This document shows, piece by piece, positions 10,445-19,436 of a stretch of 42,893 nucleotides of DNA. Both the position numbers and the translations under genes were made by a program. Position 1 is the first letter of the stretch; each line of letters starts with the position of its first letter. The DNA comes from Oscillospiraceae bacterium (GTDB lineage Bacteria; Bacillota; Clostridia; Oscillospirales; Oscillospiraceae). The stretch covers positions 1 to 42,893 of the forward strand of contig JAEDFW010000002.1 of the NCBI GenBank assembly GCA_016297855.1. The letters are read 5' to 3'. A model generated the notes under the pieces. It saw only the letters and a list, made by a program, of their open reading frames with translations. It made no database searches and was not told where the DNA came from.

Positions 10445-12658
10445 ATGGACAGACAGGACGAACAGATGCTGCGCGGTACAGTGCAGAGTGTTGTGTTTCA
10501 GAATCCGGAAAATGGTTATACAGTGCTTCGGCTCTGTGAAGAAAGCGGAGAGCTGATCACCGTCGTGGGGACGATTCCCATGACGGTCGTAGGCGAACGC
10601 TTGGTCATCATGGGCCATTGGGGCTCGCATGCCAGCCATGGGCGGCAGTTTGAAGCTGAGTTTCTTGAGCGGCTCATGCCGGAAAACAGCCGGGAGATCC
10701 TCGCGTATCTGTCTTCGCGCGCGGTTAAGGGAATCGGCGCAAAAACCGCAGAGAAAATCGTTGCGCTTTTTGGCGCGTCAAGTCTGGATGTAATTGAGAA
10801 TGAGCCGGATCAGCTGACGCAAATTCCCGGCATTTCGGCGAAGAAGGCGCAGGAAATCAGCGAGAGCTTCAGACGTCAGGCGGGTATTCGCCGCCTGATC
10901 GAGTTTTTGACGCTGCATCACCTGCCGGCAGAGCTTGCGGTGCGGTTGTACCGGGTCTATGGCGAACTGGCGGTTGATGCACTGCGGGATGACCCGTACT
11001 TGCTGACCGACGCGTATTTTGGCGCTGATTTTTCCGCTGTCGACGCGTTTGCGCTGGAGCTCGATCTGGAGGCTGACGATGAGCGCCGTGTTGAGGCGGG
11101 GATTCTTTTTGAGCTGTCTTACAATCTGACGAACGGACATACCTTTATCCCCATGCAGAAGCTGTGCGCAGCGACTGCTGCACTGCTGAATCTCGAGCAG
11201 GAGACAATCGAGTCAGGTATGAGCCGGCTGCATGAGCAGCAGCGACTGGTGCTTGACACGGTTGCCGGACTGACGGCCTGTTATCTTCCTGAGTTGTACG
11301 AGGCAGAGACGTATGTCACCATGCGGATTTTGCAGATGGCGTGTGAGCAGATAAGCGCACCTTCCAATCTCGAAAAAATTCTGGACGATATTTCCCGTGC
11401 ACATACGATTCACTACGCCGATTTACAGCTTGATGCGATCCGCTCAGCGGCAACGAGCCGGTTGCTGATTGTAACCGGTGGCCCCGGCACCGGCAAAACC
11501 ACGGTCATGACCGGCATTCTTGACCTGTTTGACGCGCTCAAGCTCAAAACGCAACTCGCCGCACCCACCGGGCGCGCTGCCAAGCGGCTGAGCGAGGTGA
11601 CAGGTCGGGAAGCCTCCACCATACACAGACTGCTGGAGGCGCAGTTTGACCCCGAGACGGGCGCAATGGCCTTTTTTCATGATGAGGACGAGCCGCTTAA
11701 GGCCGAGGCCATGATCGTCGACGAGGCGTCGATGATCGACCTGCAATTGATGGCGTCGCTGCTTCGCGCGCTGAAGCCCGGCTGCCGTCTCATTCTTGTC
11801 GGCGATCCCGACCAGTTGCCGTCGGTTGGGGCAGGAAATCTGTTCTCTGATCTGATCCGCAGCGGCGTGGCGCAGACCGTGAAGCTGACACAGATTTTCC
11901 GACAGGCGCAGGAAAGTCTGATTGTTATGAACGCCCATGCGGTCAATGCCGGGCAGATGCCGGTGCTGACGGTCAAAAACCGCGACTTTTTCTTCATGCG
12001 CAGGCAGTCACCAGAGAGCGTCGTGCAGACCATTCAGGAGCTTTGCCGCAAGCGGCTGCCGGAAAACATGGGCATTCCCGTGTCGGAAATTCAGGTGCTC
12101 TCACCCAGCCGGAAACAGCCAACGGGTACAAAGGCACTGAATCTGGCGCTGCAGGCTACATTGAACCCGCCCGCAGAAGGCAAACGCGAAAAGCGTTTCG
12201 GAGATTTTTCTTTCCGCGAAGGCGATCGGGTAATGCAAATTCGCAACAACTATGATATACTATGGAAAAAGGCTGATGGATTTGGCTCCGGCACGGGTAT
12301 TTTCAACGGCGATATCGGCAAAATCTTATCCATTGATTTCGCCGAGGAACAGCTTGCGATTCAGTTTGACGACAGAATCGCACAGTACGGCTTTGACATG
12401 CTGCGCGAGCTGGAGCTGGCCTATGCCATGACTGTGCATAAAAGTCAGGGCAGCGAGTACCGCGCGGTGATTTTATCCGCGTTTTCCGGGTCTTCTCTTC
12501 TGCTCACGAGAAGCATTTTGTATACGGCGATCACGCGCGCGCGGGAGCTGTTTATCATTGTTGGCAGAGAAGAAGTTATCGCGGCTATGACGCAGAACGA
12601 CCGCCAGCAGCGGCGCTACAGTGCGCTGAAGCTGCGTCTGGAGCAGGGAGACGTCTGA
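10445..12658 (+). CDS. recD2: RecD2-family ATP-dependent 5'-3' DNA helicase
   Basis: Superfamily 1B helicase of the RecD2/TraA type, found in bacteria as a stand-alone enzyme linked to repair and fork maintenance. 737 residues. An N-terminal OB-like part is followed by tandem helix-hairpin-helix elements (VKGIGAKTAEKIVALFG at 94-110 and LTQIPGISAKKAQEI at 124-138), Walker A GGPGTGKTT at 345-353, Walker B DEASMID at 426-432, and the C-terminal helicase motif MTVHKSQGSEY. The N-terminal extension with these elements separates it from the RecD of RecBCD. Start ATG has TTGGAG seven bases upstream. comF begins one base after its stop. Confidence 0.94.
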   Translation: MDRQDEQMLRGTVQSVVFQNPENGYTVLRLCEESGELITVVGTIPMTVVGERLVIMGHWGSHASHGRQFEAEFLERLMPENSREILAYLSSRAVKGIGAKTAEKIVALFGASSLDVIENEPDQLTQIPGISAKKAQEISESFRRQAGIRRLIEFLTLHHLPAELAVRLYRVYGELAVDALRDDPYLLTDAYFGADFSAVDAFALELDLEADDERRVEAGILFELSYNLTNGHTFIPMQKLCAATAALLNLEQETIESGMSRLHEQQRLVLDTVAGLTACYLPELYEAETYVTMRILQMACEQISAPSNLEKILDDISRAHTIHYADLQLDAIRSAATSRLLIVTGGPGTGKTTVMTGILDLFDALKLKTQLAAPTGRAAKRLSEVTGREASTIHRLLEAQFDPETGAMAFFHDEDEPLKAEAMIVDEASMIDLQLMASLLRALKPGCRLILVGDPDQLPSVGAGNLFSDLIRSGVAQTVKLTQIFRQAQESLIVMNAHAVNAGQMPVLTVKNRDFFFMRRQSPESVVQTIQELCRKRLPENMGIPVSEIQVLSPSRKQPTGTKALNLALQATLNPPAEGKREKRFGDFSFREGDRVMQIRNNYDILWKKADGFGSGTGIFNGDIGKILSIDFAEEQLAIQFDDRIAQYGFDMLRELELAYAMTVHKSQGSEYRAVILSAFSGSSLLLTRSILYTAITRARELFIIVGREEVIAAMTQNDRQQRRYSALKLRLEQGDV

Positions 12659-12659
12659 T

Positions 12660-13322
12660 ATGGCGAACGCGGTTTTCGATTGGCTGCTCGATCTTCTATA
12701 TCCGCCGCGCTGCATGATCTGCCATAAGCTGCTCATGCCGGGCGAGAAGGAAATCTGTCCCGCGTGCGACGATACACTGCCGGAGTATGACGGGGCAGAC
12801 CGGAAAGTTCGCTTCTGCAAGCGTTGCGTGGTCACGTTCCAGTATAACGACACGTTCCGCGAGTCATTTCTGCGCTACAAGTTTTCTGGGCTGCGGCAGT
12901 ATGCCGGTCGCTACGGAAAATGGATGGCTGTGACCATCCGGGACAAGCTATCGGGAGAATTCGATCTGATTACTTACGTGCCGGTCAGCCGCAAACGCAG
13001 AAAAGAACGCGGCTATGACCAGTCGGAGCTTTTATGCCGCGCTGTAGCGCGTGAGCTTGCGATAGAGCCTGCGCGTACGCTGGAAAAGCGGATGGATACG
13101 CCGCCGCAGTCGACGCTGCACGAATATGCGGCCAGAATGGCCAATGTCGCCGGCGCCTTTGCGCCGGTTGACCCGGAACGATTCGCCGGCAGACGGGTGC
13201 TTCTGATCGATGATATCGTTACCACCGGAGCAACACTTTCAGAATGCTGCCGCGTGCTGCTGACTGCCGGAGCAAAGAGCGTAGTTTGTGCTGCGCTGGC
13301 AACCCGGTGCGGCCAAGAATAG
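12660..13322 (+). CDS. comF: ComF-family phosphoribosyltransferase-like protein
   Basis: Member of the ComF/GntX family needed for DNA uptake in competent bacteria; probably handles incoming single-stranded DNA. 220 residues. A Zn finger is formed by C18, C21, C33 and C36, with a further C53/C56 pair. A type I phosphoribosyltransferase fold follows, with the PRPP-loop VLLIDDIVTTGATL near the C terminus. Directly follows recD2 (1-base gap) and precedes the mreB paralogue by 19 bases. The join with a helicase gene suits a DNA-uptake or recombination role; that is inference. Confidence 0.93.
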   Translation: MANAVFDWLLDLLYPPRCMICHKLLMPGEKEICPACDDTLPEYDGADRKVRFCKRCVVTFQYNDTFRESFLRYKFSGLRQYAGRYGKWMAVTIRDKLSGEFDLITYVPVSRKRRKERGYDQSELLCRAVARELAIEPARTLEKRMDTPPQSTLHEYAARMANVAGAFAPVDPERFAGRRVLLIDDIVTTGATLSECCRVLLTAGAKSVVCAALATRCGQE

Positions 13323-13341
13323 TTGGAAAGGGAAATTCTGC

Positions 13342-14373
13342 ATGAAACTCACGAGAGATATCGGTATCGACCTTGGTACGGCCAACATCCTTGTCTATGA
13401 AGAGGGAAGGGGTATTGTGCTGCGCGAACCGTCGGTCGTCGCCGTGGATAAAAATACCGGCAAGGTGCTGCAGGTCGGCTCAGCCGCGCGCAGCATGCTG
13501 GGCCGCACGCCTGGCAATATCGTTGCTGTCCGTCCGCTGCGTGACGGCGTTATCTCGGACTATGAGATGACTGAGAAGATGCTGGAAGAGTTTTTGAAAA
13601 AAATCACGCGTTTCGCGCTGATCAAGCCGCGTGTGATCGTTTCTGTGCCCAGCGGTGTGACTGAGGTCGAAGAGCGCGCCGTCATTCAGGCCACGATGGA
13701 AGCCGGCGCGCGCCGTGTGTATCTCATTGAAGAGCCGTTTGCCGCGGCGCTGGGCGCGAAGCTGGATATCACAGGTCCTTCCGGCCACATGATTGTGGAT
13801 ATCGGCGGCGGCACTACGGATATTGCCGTGCTTAGCCTGAACGGTATTGCTACGTCGTCATCGATCAAGATCGCCGGTGATACGTTCGACGAGGCCGTCG
13901 TGAGCTTTATGCGCAAGCGGTTTTCCATGCTGATCGGCCTCAATACCGCGGAGGAGGTGAAGATCACCATCGGCTGCGTCTATCCAAGGCCAGAAGAATT
14001 TGTGATGAACGTCAAAGGACGCGATCTCAAAACGGGTTTACCCAAGGAGCAGAGCGTCACGTCCACTGAGCTTATGGAGGCGTTCAAGCGTCCGGCACGG
14101 CAGATTGTCGACGAGGTGCTGTCTGTTCTGGAGCATTCCTCCCCGGAGCTTGTGGCTGATATTTCTCAAAACGGCATCGTGCTTACCGGCGGCGCGTGCC
14201 AGCTTTACGGCTTTGATCAGCTGATAGCAGAGCGCACGGAGATTACCTGCACCATTGCTGACGACGCAGATTCCTGCGTGGCCTACGGCTGCGGAAAGAG
14301 CCTGCAATGGATCAACTCCATGCAGGAGGGCACGATCAATATTGCCCGCCGCAAGCTGATGAAGGAACAATAA
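13342..14373 (+). CDS. mreB: MreB/Mbl-family actin-like cell-shape protein
   Basis: Bacterial actin homologue that forms membrane-bound filaments guiding lateral wall synthesis. 343 residues, typical of MreB/Mbl. Nucleotide-binding motifs: GIDLGTANILVY (phosphate 1), IVDIGGGTTDIAV (phosphate 2), and GIVLTGGACQLYG (adenosine loop). The start at 13342 follows GAAAGGGA; an open frame back to 13288 lies inside comF and would add 18 atypical residues. There is no mreC or mreD downstream, so this is probably an Mbl- or MreBH-like paralogue rather than the main operon copy. Confidence 0.93.
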   Translation: MKLTRDIGIDLGTANILVYEEGRGIVLREPSVVAVDKNTGKVLQVGSAARSMLGRTPGNIVAVRPLRDGVISDYEMTEKMLEEFLKKITRFALIKPRVIVSVPSGVTEVEERAVIQATMEAGARRVYLIEEPFAAALGAKLDITGPSGHMIVDIGGGTTDIAVLSLNGIATSSSIKIAGDTFDEAVVSFMRKRFSMLIGLNTAEEVKITIGCVYPRPEEFVMNVKGRDLKTGLPKEQSVTSTELMEAFKRPARQIVDEVLSVLEHSSPELVADISQNGIVLTGGACQLYGFDQLIAERTEITCTIADDADSCVAYGCGKSLQWINSMQEGTINIARRKLMKEQ

Positions 14374-14403
14374 CGCGAATCATTTCTTTGTTTTGCGATA
14401 AAC

Positions 14404-14442
14404 TAAGGACGCAGTCATTTGACTGCTTCCTTAATCATTTTT
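14404..14442 (+). terminator. Terminator after the mreB paralogue
   Basis: Stem of 6 + 6 bp with one C/T mismatch (TAAGGA C GCAGTC / GACTGC T TCCTTA), loop ATTT, followed by ATCATTTTT. Ends the recD2-comF-mreB group 31 bases after the mreB stop. Confidence 0.8.
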
Positions 14443-14458
14443 GGGAGAAGGTGCGCGC

Positions 14459-15838
14459 GTGCAGGAGCGCCGGCTGGAGAAAAAATATGGCCTGTTTACC
14501 GCCGTCTGTATGGTTGTGGGTATCGTGATCGGCGCGGGCGTTTTCTTTAAGGCACAGACTATTTTACAGAAAACAGGGGGCAACATGCGCCTCGGTATCG
14601 CCGCATGGCTGATTGGCGGAGCAATCATGCTCTCGTGTTCAATGGCCTTTGCCGTGATGGCACAGAAATTTGAAGCCCTTGGCGGCATGGTTGGTTACGC
14701 GGAAGCAGCCTGCGGCAGACGGTATGCCTATTTTGCGGGATGGTTTCTGGCGGTCATCTATTACCCATGTCTGACGTCGGTGCTGTGCTGGCTGTCTGCG
14801 CGGTATACGCTGGAGTTTGTTGCGTCGTGTTTTCCGTCATACGCGGTACAGCATTCTGCGTGCGTGGCGCTGATGGCGGCATATCTGCTTGCTTCGTTCG
14901 CTGTTAATGCGCTCGCGCCACGCCTGGCAGGGAAACTGCTCACCTCCGTGACCGTCATCAAGCTCATTCCGCTGCTGCTTCTGGCAGTGGTAGGGATCAG
15001 TGCAGGGCTGCTTTGCTCAAAACAGCAGCTTGTGCGGAATTTTTTTGCCGCATCCACAACGACCGAAAAAACTGGCAGCGCGCTTCTGGGTGCGGTGTGC
15101 TCAGCAGCGTTTGCTTATGAGGGATGGATTGTCGCCACGTCCATCTCCGCTGAGCTCAGAGATGCAAAACACGACCTGCCCAGAGCGCTTGTGACAGGCG
15201 CACTGATTGTTATTACGGTCTATGTCGCGTATTACCTGGGCATCTCCGGCGGCGCGGATGTCCAGGCGGTGATGGAGCGCGGCGCGCTGATTGCATATAT
15301 AAATCTGTTTGGGAACGCAGCAGGCAACTTCCTGACTCTCCTTGTTGCAATTTCATGCCTCGGCACGCTGAACGGGCTGATGTTGGGTTGTGCGCGCGGG
15401 ATGTACGCGCTGGCTTGCCGCAGCGAAGGCCCAAAACCGAAGCTGTTTGCCAGAATCGATGAGAAAAGCAACATGCCGGTCTGGTCTGCCGTTTTTGGAC
15501 TGTGCGTCAGCGCGGCTTGGACGGTCTATTTCTATCTTGCAAACGTTGTGCAGCTCTGGACGGGTCCGTTTGCATTTGACTCGTCTGAGCTGCCGGTCAT
15601 CACGCTATACCTCTTTTATATTCCGGTGTTTCTCGGCTGGATGAAAAAAAGCAGGGGAGAAGACACGCTGCGCCGCTTTGTGCTGCCTGCACTGGCGCTT
15701 GTGAGCGCCGGGTTTATGGTCTTTGCCTCGATCGTAAGCCATGGAATGGCAAACATCTGGTATCTGATCGTGTTTGCCGTCCTTATGCTGCTCGGCGCGC
15801 CGTTTGTAGGAAAAACAAAAACGGCGGGAAATCCATAG
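14459..15838 (+). CDS. APC-superfamily amino acid permease
   Basis: Twelve-helix amino acid/polyamine/organocation transporter, 459 residues. The first helix carries the family sequence GIVIGAGVFFKA; the second has AAWLIGGAIMLSCSMAFA. A charged N terminus (MQERRLEKKYG) precedes it. Substrate cannot be deduced. The start is a GTG at 14459 with AGAAGG seven bases upstream; a TTG at 14441 sits within the terminator's T-tract and is unlikely. The 3' end of the coding region (15821-15838) also forms part of the terminator hairpin of the convergent asparaginase gene, so its last codons are under double constraint. The neighbouring asparaginase hints at asparagine or related substrates, but weakly. 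Confidence 0.88.
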   Translation: MQERRLEKKYGLFTAVCMVVGIVIGAGVFFKAQTILQKTGGNMRLGIAAWLIGGAIMLSCSMAFAVMAQKFEALGGMVGYAEAACGRRYAYFAGWFLAVIYYPCLTSVLCWLSARYTLEFVASCFPSYAVQHSACVALMAAYLLASFAVNALAPRLAGKLLTSVTVIKLIPLLLLAVVGISAGLLCSKQQLVRNFFAASTTTEKTGSALLGAVCSAAFAYEGWIVATSISAELRDAKHDLPRALVTGALIVITVYVAYYLGISGGADVQAVMERGALIAYINLFGNAAGNFLTLLVAISCLGTLNGLMLGCARGMYALACRSEGPKPKLFARIDEKSNMPVWSAVFGLCVSAAWTVYFYLANVVQLWTGPFAFDSSELPVITLYLFYIPVFLGWMKKSRGEDTLRRFVLPALALVSAGFMVFASIVSHGMANIWYLIVFAVLMLLGAPFVGKTKTAGNP

Positions 15839-15850
15839 AGTCCCCGCCGT
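15811..15850 (-). terminator. Asparaginase terminator embedded in the permease 3' end
   Basis: Read on the minus strand: stem ACGGCGGG / CCCGCCGT (8 bp, 14-base loop, 15821-15828 with 15843-15850) followed by TTTTTGTTTTT. On the plus strand the hairpin is followed by AAAAG, so it terminates only minus-strand transcription. Part of it codes for the permease C terminus. Confidence 0.88.
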
Positions 15851-15881
15851 AAAAGATGGTTTATATCATTGTTGCTCTTTG

Positions 15882-16889
15882 TCAGCCGTGGTTCTGATAA
15901 TTCAGAATATCATTGGCGATGGGCGTGTAGAACAGTCGGTGGATATCCTGCGGCTCATGAGTTTGGCCCAGAATCCACATAAGTTTGCCGACGATGGCCT
16001 CGGTTGTCATGTCGAACGCCTCCAGAATCTGCGGGCAGCTGCGGATTTTGTGGCCCACCTGATACACACCGGCGTTACTACCCTCATTTTGCACCTGTGT
16101 AGTGAGGACGATGGTTTTGCCTGCGTGCATAGCGCGTTCGAGCACGCCGGTGAAATCGCTGCCGTCATAGCTGGGGATGCCGCCGACACCGAATGACTCA
16201 AGGATCAGCGCGTCGTTTCGTTCAAGCATGAGTGCGGCCAACTCTGCCTGCGCGCCGGGAATGAGTTTCAGAAGCGCCACTTTCTCGTCGAGCCGGTCAC
16301 AAAACACGGGCGCAGGGAGATATCTGTTTTCGATATACTGCAGAAGGCTGCCGTCCTGCAGCACGGCAAGGTACGGATAGTTGATGCTGGAGAACGCCTC
16401 GTAGCTTTTGGAGCGCGTTTTGCAGGCACGCGTACCAAGGATAACCTTGCCGTTAAAGACGATCAGAACGCCGTGCAGCGTGTCAGACGCAGCACAGCAA
16501 AATGCATCGGTCAGGTTGACCTTGGAGTCGGTTGAGTCAAAGCAGATGGGTTTCTGTGCGCCGGTGAGAACAATCGGCTTTTTGGCGCCCTGCACAAGGT
16601 ACGAAAGAGCAGCAGCCGTATAGGCCATGGTATCGGTGCCGTGGCTGATGACAAAGCCGTCGTAGCAGTCATAGTTCTCGCGCAGTACACGCGCCAGAAC
16701 GAGCCAGTGCTGCGGACTGAGATTGGTGCTGTCGAGCGAAAACGGCTGCATACAATCGATCCGGCAGAAAGAGGACACATCCGGCACATAACGCAGAAGC
16801 TGTTCCGACGTGAGCGCGGGAACAAGACCTTCACGGCTTTTGCTTGAGGCGATCGTGCCGCCGGTGCCGATCATCAGAATTCGTTTCAT
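15882..16889 (-). CDS. ansA: L-asparaginase, type I (cytoplasmic)
   Basis: Hydrolyses L-asparagine to aspartate and ammonia. 335 residues. Both catalytic triads are visible: nucleophile Thr12 in GTGGTIAS and the HGTDTMAYTA block with Thr85-Asp86. No signal peptide, so cytoplasmic. The start at 16889 has GGAGG six bases upstream and gives the normal N terminus MKRILMIGTGG; the frame to 16970 adds 27 residues across the promoter. Transcribed from an extended -10 promoter that sits between it and the glutamate dehydrogenase terminator. The ammonia released could feed glutamate dehydrogenase next door. Confidence 0.95.
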   Translation of the reverse strand: MKRILMIGTGGTIASSKSREGLVPALTSEQLLRYVPDVSSFCRIDCMQPFSLDSTNLSPQHWLVLARVLRENYDCYDGFVISHGTDTMAYTAAALSYLVQGAKKPIVLTGAQKPICFDSTDSKVNLTDAFCCAASDTLHGVLIVFNGKVILGTRACKTRSKSYEAFSSINYPYLAVLQDGSLLQYIENRYLPAPVFCDRLDEKVALLKLIPGAQAELAALMLERNDALILESFGVGGIPSYDGSDFTGVLERAMHAGKTIVLTTQVQNEGSNAGVYQVGHKIRSCPQILEAFDMTTEAIVGKLMWILGQTHEPQDIHRLFYTPIANDILNYQNHG

Positions 16890-16916
16890 TGGATACCTCC
16901 GCAATGGTTTGTAATC

Positions 16917-16925
16917 AGTATAACA
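16917..16925 (-). promoter_or_regulatory. Extended -10 promoter of the asparaginase gene
   Basis: Minus-strand TGTTATACT (TG-n-TATACT), 27 bases before the start codon; no good -35 box is present, which is normal for extended -10 promoters. It lies only 16 bases beyond the preceding T-tract. Confidence 0.6.
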
Positions 16926-16940
16926 CATTGGCCGGATAAT

Positions 16941-16968
16941 AAAAAGCCTGCACGAAAAACGTGCAGGC
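16941..16968 (-). terminator. Terminator of gdhA
   Basis: Perfect 9-bp stem GCCTGCACG / CGTGCAGGC with a 5-base loop, then TTTTTATT on the minus strand, beginning 18 bases after the gdhA stop. A T-run (ATTTTTT) also follows on the plus strand, so it could act in both directions. Confidence 0.93.
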
Positions 16969-16986
16969 ATTTTTTATGTAGGGGGA

Positions 16987-18339
16987 TTAGAAGATGCCCT
17001 GCTCCATCATGGCTTCGGCGACCTTCTTGAAACCAGCGATATTCGCGCCGGCGACCAGATTGTAGCCAAGGCCATATTCCTCAGCAGCCTCTGCCGAGAC
17101 CTTGTGAATGTTGACCATCATCTTATGCAGCTGCGCGTCGACCTCCTCGGCCGTCCAGACCAGACGCTCGGAGTTCTGGCTCATCTCCAGCGCGGACACG
17201 CCGACACCACCGGCATTGACAGCCTTGGACGGAGCGACGATCATGTTCTTCTGGCTCATGAGATAGCTCAGCGCATCGTTGGTGGTGGGCATGTTGGCAA
17301 CCTCGATGTAGTACTTCACGCCGTTGGCAACAATCTTCTCAGCGGAGTCCATTCTCACGTCGTTCTGCATGGCAGACGGCATGATGACGTCGGCCTTGAC
17401 GCCCCAGGGCTTCTCACCCGGATGGAATTCACAGCCAAATTTATCGGCGTAGTCCTGCACGCGGTTGCGGCCGGAAGCGCGCATCTCGAGCATGTAATTG
17501 ACTTTCTCATCAGACGAGGATACACCGTCGGGATCGTAGATGTAGCCGTCAGGACCGGACAGGGTGACAACCTTCGCGCCAAGGTGGTGCGCCTTCTTGC
17601 AGATGCCCCATGCCACGTTGCCGAAGCCAGAGATGGCAATGGTCTTGCCCTCGATAGTCTCGCCTTCATGCTTCAGAACTTCCTGCAGATAGTACATTGC
17701 GCCGTAGCCGGTGGCTTCGGGACGGGTCAGGCTGCCGCCGTAGCTAAAGCCCTTGCCGGTAAGAACGCCGTTCTCCCAGACGCCCTTCAGGCGGCGGTAC
17801 TGGCCGAACAGGTAGCCGATCTCACGGCCGCCGACACCCATGTCGCCCGCGGGAACGTCGATGTCCGGACCGATGTAGCGGTACAGAGCCGTCATGAAGC
17901 TCTGGCAGAAACGCATGATTTCCGCATCGGACTTGCCGGCGGGATCAAAGTCGGAGCCGCCCTTGCCGCCGCCGATGGGAAGACCCGTCAACGCGTTCTT
18001 GAAGGTCTGTTCAAAGCCCAGGAACTTGATGATGCCCTCGTAGACGTTGGGCTGGAAGCGCAGGCCGCCCTTGTACGGGCCGATGGCACCATTGAACTGG
18101 CAACGCCAGCCGCGGTTGGTATGATATTCGCCCTTGTCATCCATCCAGCATACACGGAATGTAAACATTCTTTCCGGTTCGACCATGCGGTTGAGCAGGT
18201 CGGCCTTGACGTACTCGGGATGCGCGTCGATGACGGGAGAAAGCGAAGAAAGAACCTCTTCAACGGTCTGGACGAATTCAGGCTCGTTGCCGTGCTTCTT
18301 CTTAACATTCTCGATGACACTTGCAACATAAGCATTCAT
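16987..18339 (-). CDS. gdhA: NADP-specific glutamate dehydrogenase
   Basis: Reductive amination of 2-oxoglutarate with ammonia, the hexameric GDH-1 type. 450 residues, the expected length. Blocks: GGWRCQFNGAIGPYKGGLRF around the substrate lysine, the GGGKGGSDFDP loop, PAGDMGVGGREIGYLFG, and the Rossmann motif SGFGNVAWG. The NADP-type sequence context and length point to biosynthesis rather than catabolism. Start ATG has AGGAGG nine bases upstream and a clear promoter. Followed by a strong terminator and then asparaginase, so ammonia release and assimilation genes are adjacent but separately transcribed. Confidence 0.96.
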   Translation of the reverse strand: MNAYVASVIENVKKKHGNEPEFVQTVEEVLSSLSPVIDAHPEYVKADLLNRMVEPERMFTFRVCWMDDKGEYHTNRGWRCQFNGAIGPYKGGLRFQPNVYEGIIKFLGFEQTFKNALTGLPIGGGKGGSDFDPAGKSDAEIMRFCQSFMTALYRYIGPDIDVPAGDMGVGGREIGYLFGQYRRLKGVWENGVLTGKGFSYGGSLTRPEATGYGAMYYLQEVLKHEGETIEGKTIAISGFGNVAWGICKKAHHLGAKVVTLSGPDGYIYDPDGVSSSDEKVNYMLEMRASGRNRVQDYADKFGCEFHPGEKPWGVKADVIMPSAMQNDVRMDSAEKIVANGVKYYIEVANMPTTNDALSYLMSQKNMIVAPSKAVNAGGVGVSALEMSQNSERLVWTAEEVDAQLHKMMVNIHKVSAEAAEEYGLGYNLVAGANIAGFKKVAEAMMEQGIF

Positions 18340-18403
18340 TTTGGTAAATCCTCCTCAAATAACTACCAGAATACTTTTGGCCGTAGACGGCCTTCTGCTT
18401 CTA

Positions 18404-18432
18404 ATGATAACGCTAATGTGCACAAATTTCAA
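18404..18432 (-). promoter_or_regulatory. gdhA promoter
   Basis: Minus-strand TTGAAA (18427-18432), 17-base spacer, TATCAT (18404-18409). Transcription should start near 18397, giving a leader of about 57 bases that contains a small hairpin, GGCCGT-CT-ACGGCC (18379-18392). Confidence 0.75.
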
Positions 18433-18459
18433 TGCCTGAATAAAACTAAATTTATAAAA

Positions 18460-19371
18460 TTAGACACTAAAATTACGGATGATATCCACAATCTCCGTAC
18501 CGATGCGCTTTTGCGCCTCAACGGTGGCAGCGCCGATATGCGGCGTGCAGGAAACCATGGGATGGCTGTAGAGCGCTTTGTTCGTTGCCGGCTCGTCAGC
18601 ATAGACGTCCAGACCGGCTGCACGCACCTTGCCGGATTCCAGCGCGGCAAGCAGTGCATCCTCGTCAACGTTCGTGCCGCGCGAGGTATTGATGATGACG
18701 ACGCCGTCTTTCATTTTGGCAATGCGTTCGGCATTGATGAGCGCACCGCCGTCAACGGCAGGAGCATGGACAGAGATGAAATCTGCCTGCGCAAGCAGCG
18801 CATCCATTTCGACATAAGGAATACCAAGCTGTTCTTCGATGCCGGGGATGTGGAAGATGTCAAAAGCCACAACGTTCATACCGATAGCTTTGGCCATAAC
18901 GCCCAGCTTCTGTCCGATGCGGCCGAAGCCGACGATACCCAGTGTTTTGCCCGAAAGCTCGATGCCCTTGCCGTAGGACTTCTTTTCCCATTTGTCTTCG
19001 CGCATCGTGTGGCCCGCAATGGAAATGTAGCGGGCGCAGGAGAACATATGCGCCATGGCAAGCTCGGCCACGGACTCGGACGATGCACGCGGTGTGTTCT
19101 TTACCGTGATGCCGCAGGACTCGGCGTACTTCACGTCAATGTTATCCACGCCGACGCCGCCGCGGATGATGAGCTTCAGTTTGCCGGTTTTGGCTTCGTC
19201 AATATGGTTTGCGCGGACCTTGGTCTTGGAACGCACGACGACCGCATCAAATTCTTTCAGAGCGGCACCGAGCTGATCCGGCTCATAAAACTGCTCGACA
19301 ACTTCATGGCCTGCATCGCGCAGCGCCTGCATGGCGGATTTGTCCATACCGTCGGTAACGAGAATTCTCAT
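18460..19371 (-). CDS. serA: D-3-phosphoglycerate dehydrogenase, short form
   Basis: First committed step of serine synthesis, oxidising 3-phosphoglycerate with NAD. 303 residues: a substrate-binding part (RGGVGVDNIDV) around a Rossmann domain with GIVGFGRIGQKLG, and the catalytic His region PHIGAATVEAQKRIG. No ACT domain or other C-terminal extension, so the classical serine feedback site is absent. The ATG at 19371 has AAGGAG eight bases upstream; an upstream in-frame GTG at 19380 is too close to that site. It lies 65 bases downstream of serC on the same strand, most likely the same transcript. A 2-hydroxyacid dehydrogenase of other specificity is possible, but the serC link argues for serA. 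Confidence 0.92.
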   Translation of the reverse strand: MRILVTDGMDKSAMQALRDAGHEVVEQFYEPDQLGAALKEFDAVVVRSKTKVRANHIDEAKTGKLKLIIRGGVGVDNIDVKYAESCGITVKNTPRASSESVAELAMAHMFSCARYISIAGHTMREDKWEKKSYGKGIELSGKTLGIVGFGRIGQKLGVMAKAIGMNVVAFDIFHIPGIEEQLGIPYVEMDALLAQADFISVHAPAVDGGALINAERIAKMKDGVVIINTSRGTNVDEDALLAALESGKVRAAGLDVYADEPATNKALYSHPMVSCTPHIGAATVEAQKRIGTEIVDIIRNFSV

Positions 19372-19436
19372 TTGATACACTCCTTTTCATTTGGTAGAAT
19401 GTGGCGTGACGAATTGCCACGCCACAGTATGTATGC

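Noticed and set aside
18379..18392. GGCCGT/ACGGCC hairpin in the gdhA leader as a terminator
   Set aside because: Only six pairs with a two-base loop and no T-tract on the minus strand.
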